Source: an uncultured Bacteroidota bacterium (GTDB lineage: Bacteria > Bacteroidota > Bacteroidia > Chitinophagales > Saprospiraceae). From it: a stretch of DNA of 24,766 nt. The notes under the pieces are model-generated. The model did no database searches. It was not told where the DNA came from and was given only the letters and a program-made list of their open reading frames with translations. Every line of letters starts with the position of its first letter. The stretch's first letter is position 1. Positions 23,931 through 24,766 of this stretch are shown here, in pieces. The position numbers and the translations under genes are program-made. The stretch spans positions 1-24,766 of the forward strand of contig CALEIL010000579.1 in NCBI GenBank assembly GCA_937876435.1, in the 5' to 3' direction.

Positions 23931-24766
23931 ATGGAAAATACTTCAAGAAGAAAATTTATCAAAAGTATGAGCATGGGAGGATCGGTTATCGGAGCAGCGG
24001 GCGTGTCGGGGTTTGCAACCAGCAGACACGTTATGCCGGAGCAAAACAGCCATTCACCCCGGGAAGTGTGGATAGCCAGCATGACCCAGGAAGGTATGAC
24101 AGGAAATACTGTCAGAGAGGTTATAGATGGTGCGCTTCATCAAATGGAAATAGCGTTGCCCAATTCTCCCGACATCATCTGCCTGCCGGAAGTATTTCAT
24201 GTCGCAGGTGTCCGGGGAGGGAGACCGCCACTCGAGGAGACCGTGGAAAACGGCGATGGGCAATTGGTTGGTCCCTTTCAGAAATTTGCACAAGATCATA
24301 ACTGTTACGTGATCTGCCCGATCTACTCCAGGGAAGGATGGAAAATTTACAACGCGGCATTTGTGATCGACCGGGAAGGATCCATCCTGGGAACATATAA
24401 GAAAATAAGGCCTACCATCGGTGAGGTCAATAAGGGAATTAGCCCGGGGCCTTCGGATGTACCTGTGTTTGATACTGATTTCGGAAAGATAGGCGTACAG
24501 ATTTGTTACGATATCGAATGGGACGAAGGTTGGGAACAACTCCGGAACAAAGGAGCTGAAATCGTTTTCTGGCCTTCTGCTTTTGCGGGGGGTGCCAAGG
24601 TCAATACCAAAGCCTGGATCCACCAATACTGTGTGGTTTCCAGTACGAGGAAGGATACCACCAAAATTTGTGACATCACCGGTGAAAACCTGGTCAGCAG
24701 TGGTCTGTGGAGCAGTTGGGGGATATGCGCTCCTGTGAATCTGGAAAAGGTCATCATCCATAGTTG
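23931..24766 (+). CDS. Tat-exported nitrilase-family carbon-nitrogen hydrolase, 3' truncated
   Basis: The frame is open from ATG 23931 to the window end (278 codons), so the gene continues beyond it. The N-terminus has a twin-arginine signal, TSRRKFIKSMSMGG with SRRKFIK, followed by a mildly hydrophobic Ala/Gly stretch. The nitrilase-family catalytic triad is visible: E87 in CLPEVFH, K158 in GTYKKIRP and C192 in VQICYDIEW. Between them are HNCYVICPIY and YNAAFVIDREGSILG, as in amidase and N-carbamoyl hydrolase members. The enzyme should hydrolyse a carbon-nitrogen bond in an amide, nitrile or carbamoyl substrate, and Tat export puts it in the periplasm, which is unusual for this mostly cytoplasmic family. 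The substrate is unknown. It is divergent from the GHL10-type gene across a 167-base gap. Confidence 0.88.
   Translation, partial: MENTSRRKFIKSMSMGGSVIGAAGVSGFATSRHVMPEQNSHSPREVWIASMTQEGMTGNTVREVIDGALHQMEIALPNSPDIICLPEVFHVAGVRGGRPPLEETVENGDGQLVGPFQKFAQDHNCYVICPIYSREGWKIYNAAFVIDREGSILGTYKKIRPTIGEVNKGISPGPSDVPVFDTDFGKIGVQICYDIEWDEGWEQLRNKGAEIVFWPSAFAGGAKVNTKAWIHQYCVVSSTRKDTTKICDITGENLVSSGLWSSWGICAPVNLEKVIIHS

Noticed and set aside
23879..24301. Plus-strand 140-codon open frame starting TTG/GTG-like upstream of the nitrilase gene
   Set aside because: It is in another frame of the nitrilase-family gene, whose catalytic triad and Tat signal lie in the frame starting at 23931.

Overview
The window reads as a chromosomal segment of a Bacteroidota bacterium, probably marine or Saprospiria-like (inference). 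The clues are four candidate promoters with the Bacteroidota -7 box TAnnTTTG placed just before start codons, few clear Shine-Dalgarno sequences, SPII/SPI-exported sulfatase and glycoside hydrolase-like proteins, a 6-bladed beta-propeller lipoprotein and a retropepsin/PDZ protein. I see no tRNA, rRNA, insertion sequence, phage gene or CRISPR array.

Left part (1-6313): the 3' end of dprA; a seven-helix membrane protein of unknown function; an NhaC-type Na+/H+ antiporter that abuts it tail to tail; then a three-gene leftward operon encoding a bile acid:Na+ symporter (BASS) family protein, a DUF937/transmembrane/degenerate-OmpA fusion protein and an exported retropepsin-like protease with a PDZ domain.

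Middle (6458-14474): a 1107-residue Dna2-like nuclease-helicase; queE (7-deazaguanine pathway); a 0.4 kb non-coding spacer holding a nested repeat (three higher-order units, each with its own heptanucleotide array); proB; glyA, divergent from proB and preceded by the best promoter in the window; and truA.

Right part (14528-24766): an ArnT/PMT-like membrane glycosyltransferase; an AT-rich leftward cassette of a 71-residue exported six-cysteine peptide, a beta-propeller lipoprotein and a UGT/MurG-like GT-B glycosyltransferase; a Uma2-family nuclease; a lipoprotein sulfatase with a C-terminal PA14-like domain; a GHL10-type glycosyl hydrolase-like protein whose C-terminus is a Val-Glu tail made by a hexanucleotide repeat; and the 5' part of a Tat-exported nitrilase-family hydrolase that runs off the window.

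Most genes are ordinary housekeeping or accessory genes. The best candidate for an undescribed system is the operon at 16127-18846. A short secreted Cys-rich peptide beside a 6-bladed propeller lipoprotein recalls the NVEALA-peptide/propeller pairs of Bacteroides, but here the peptide lacks an NVEALA motif and a glycosyltransferase is the third gene. The nested repeat at 10694-10993 and the spacer at 21961-22224 are the other stretches that the genes do not explain.
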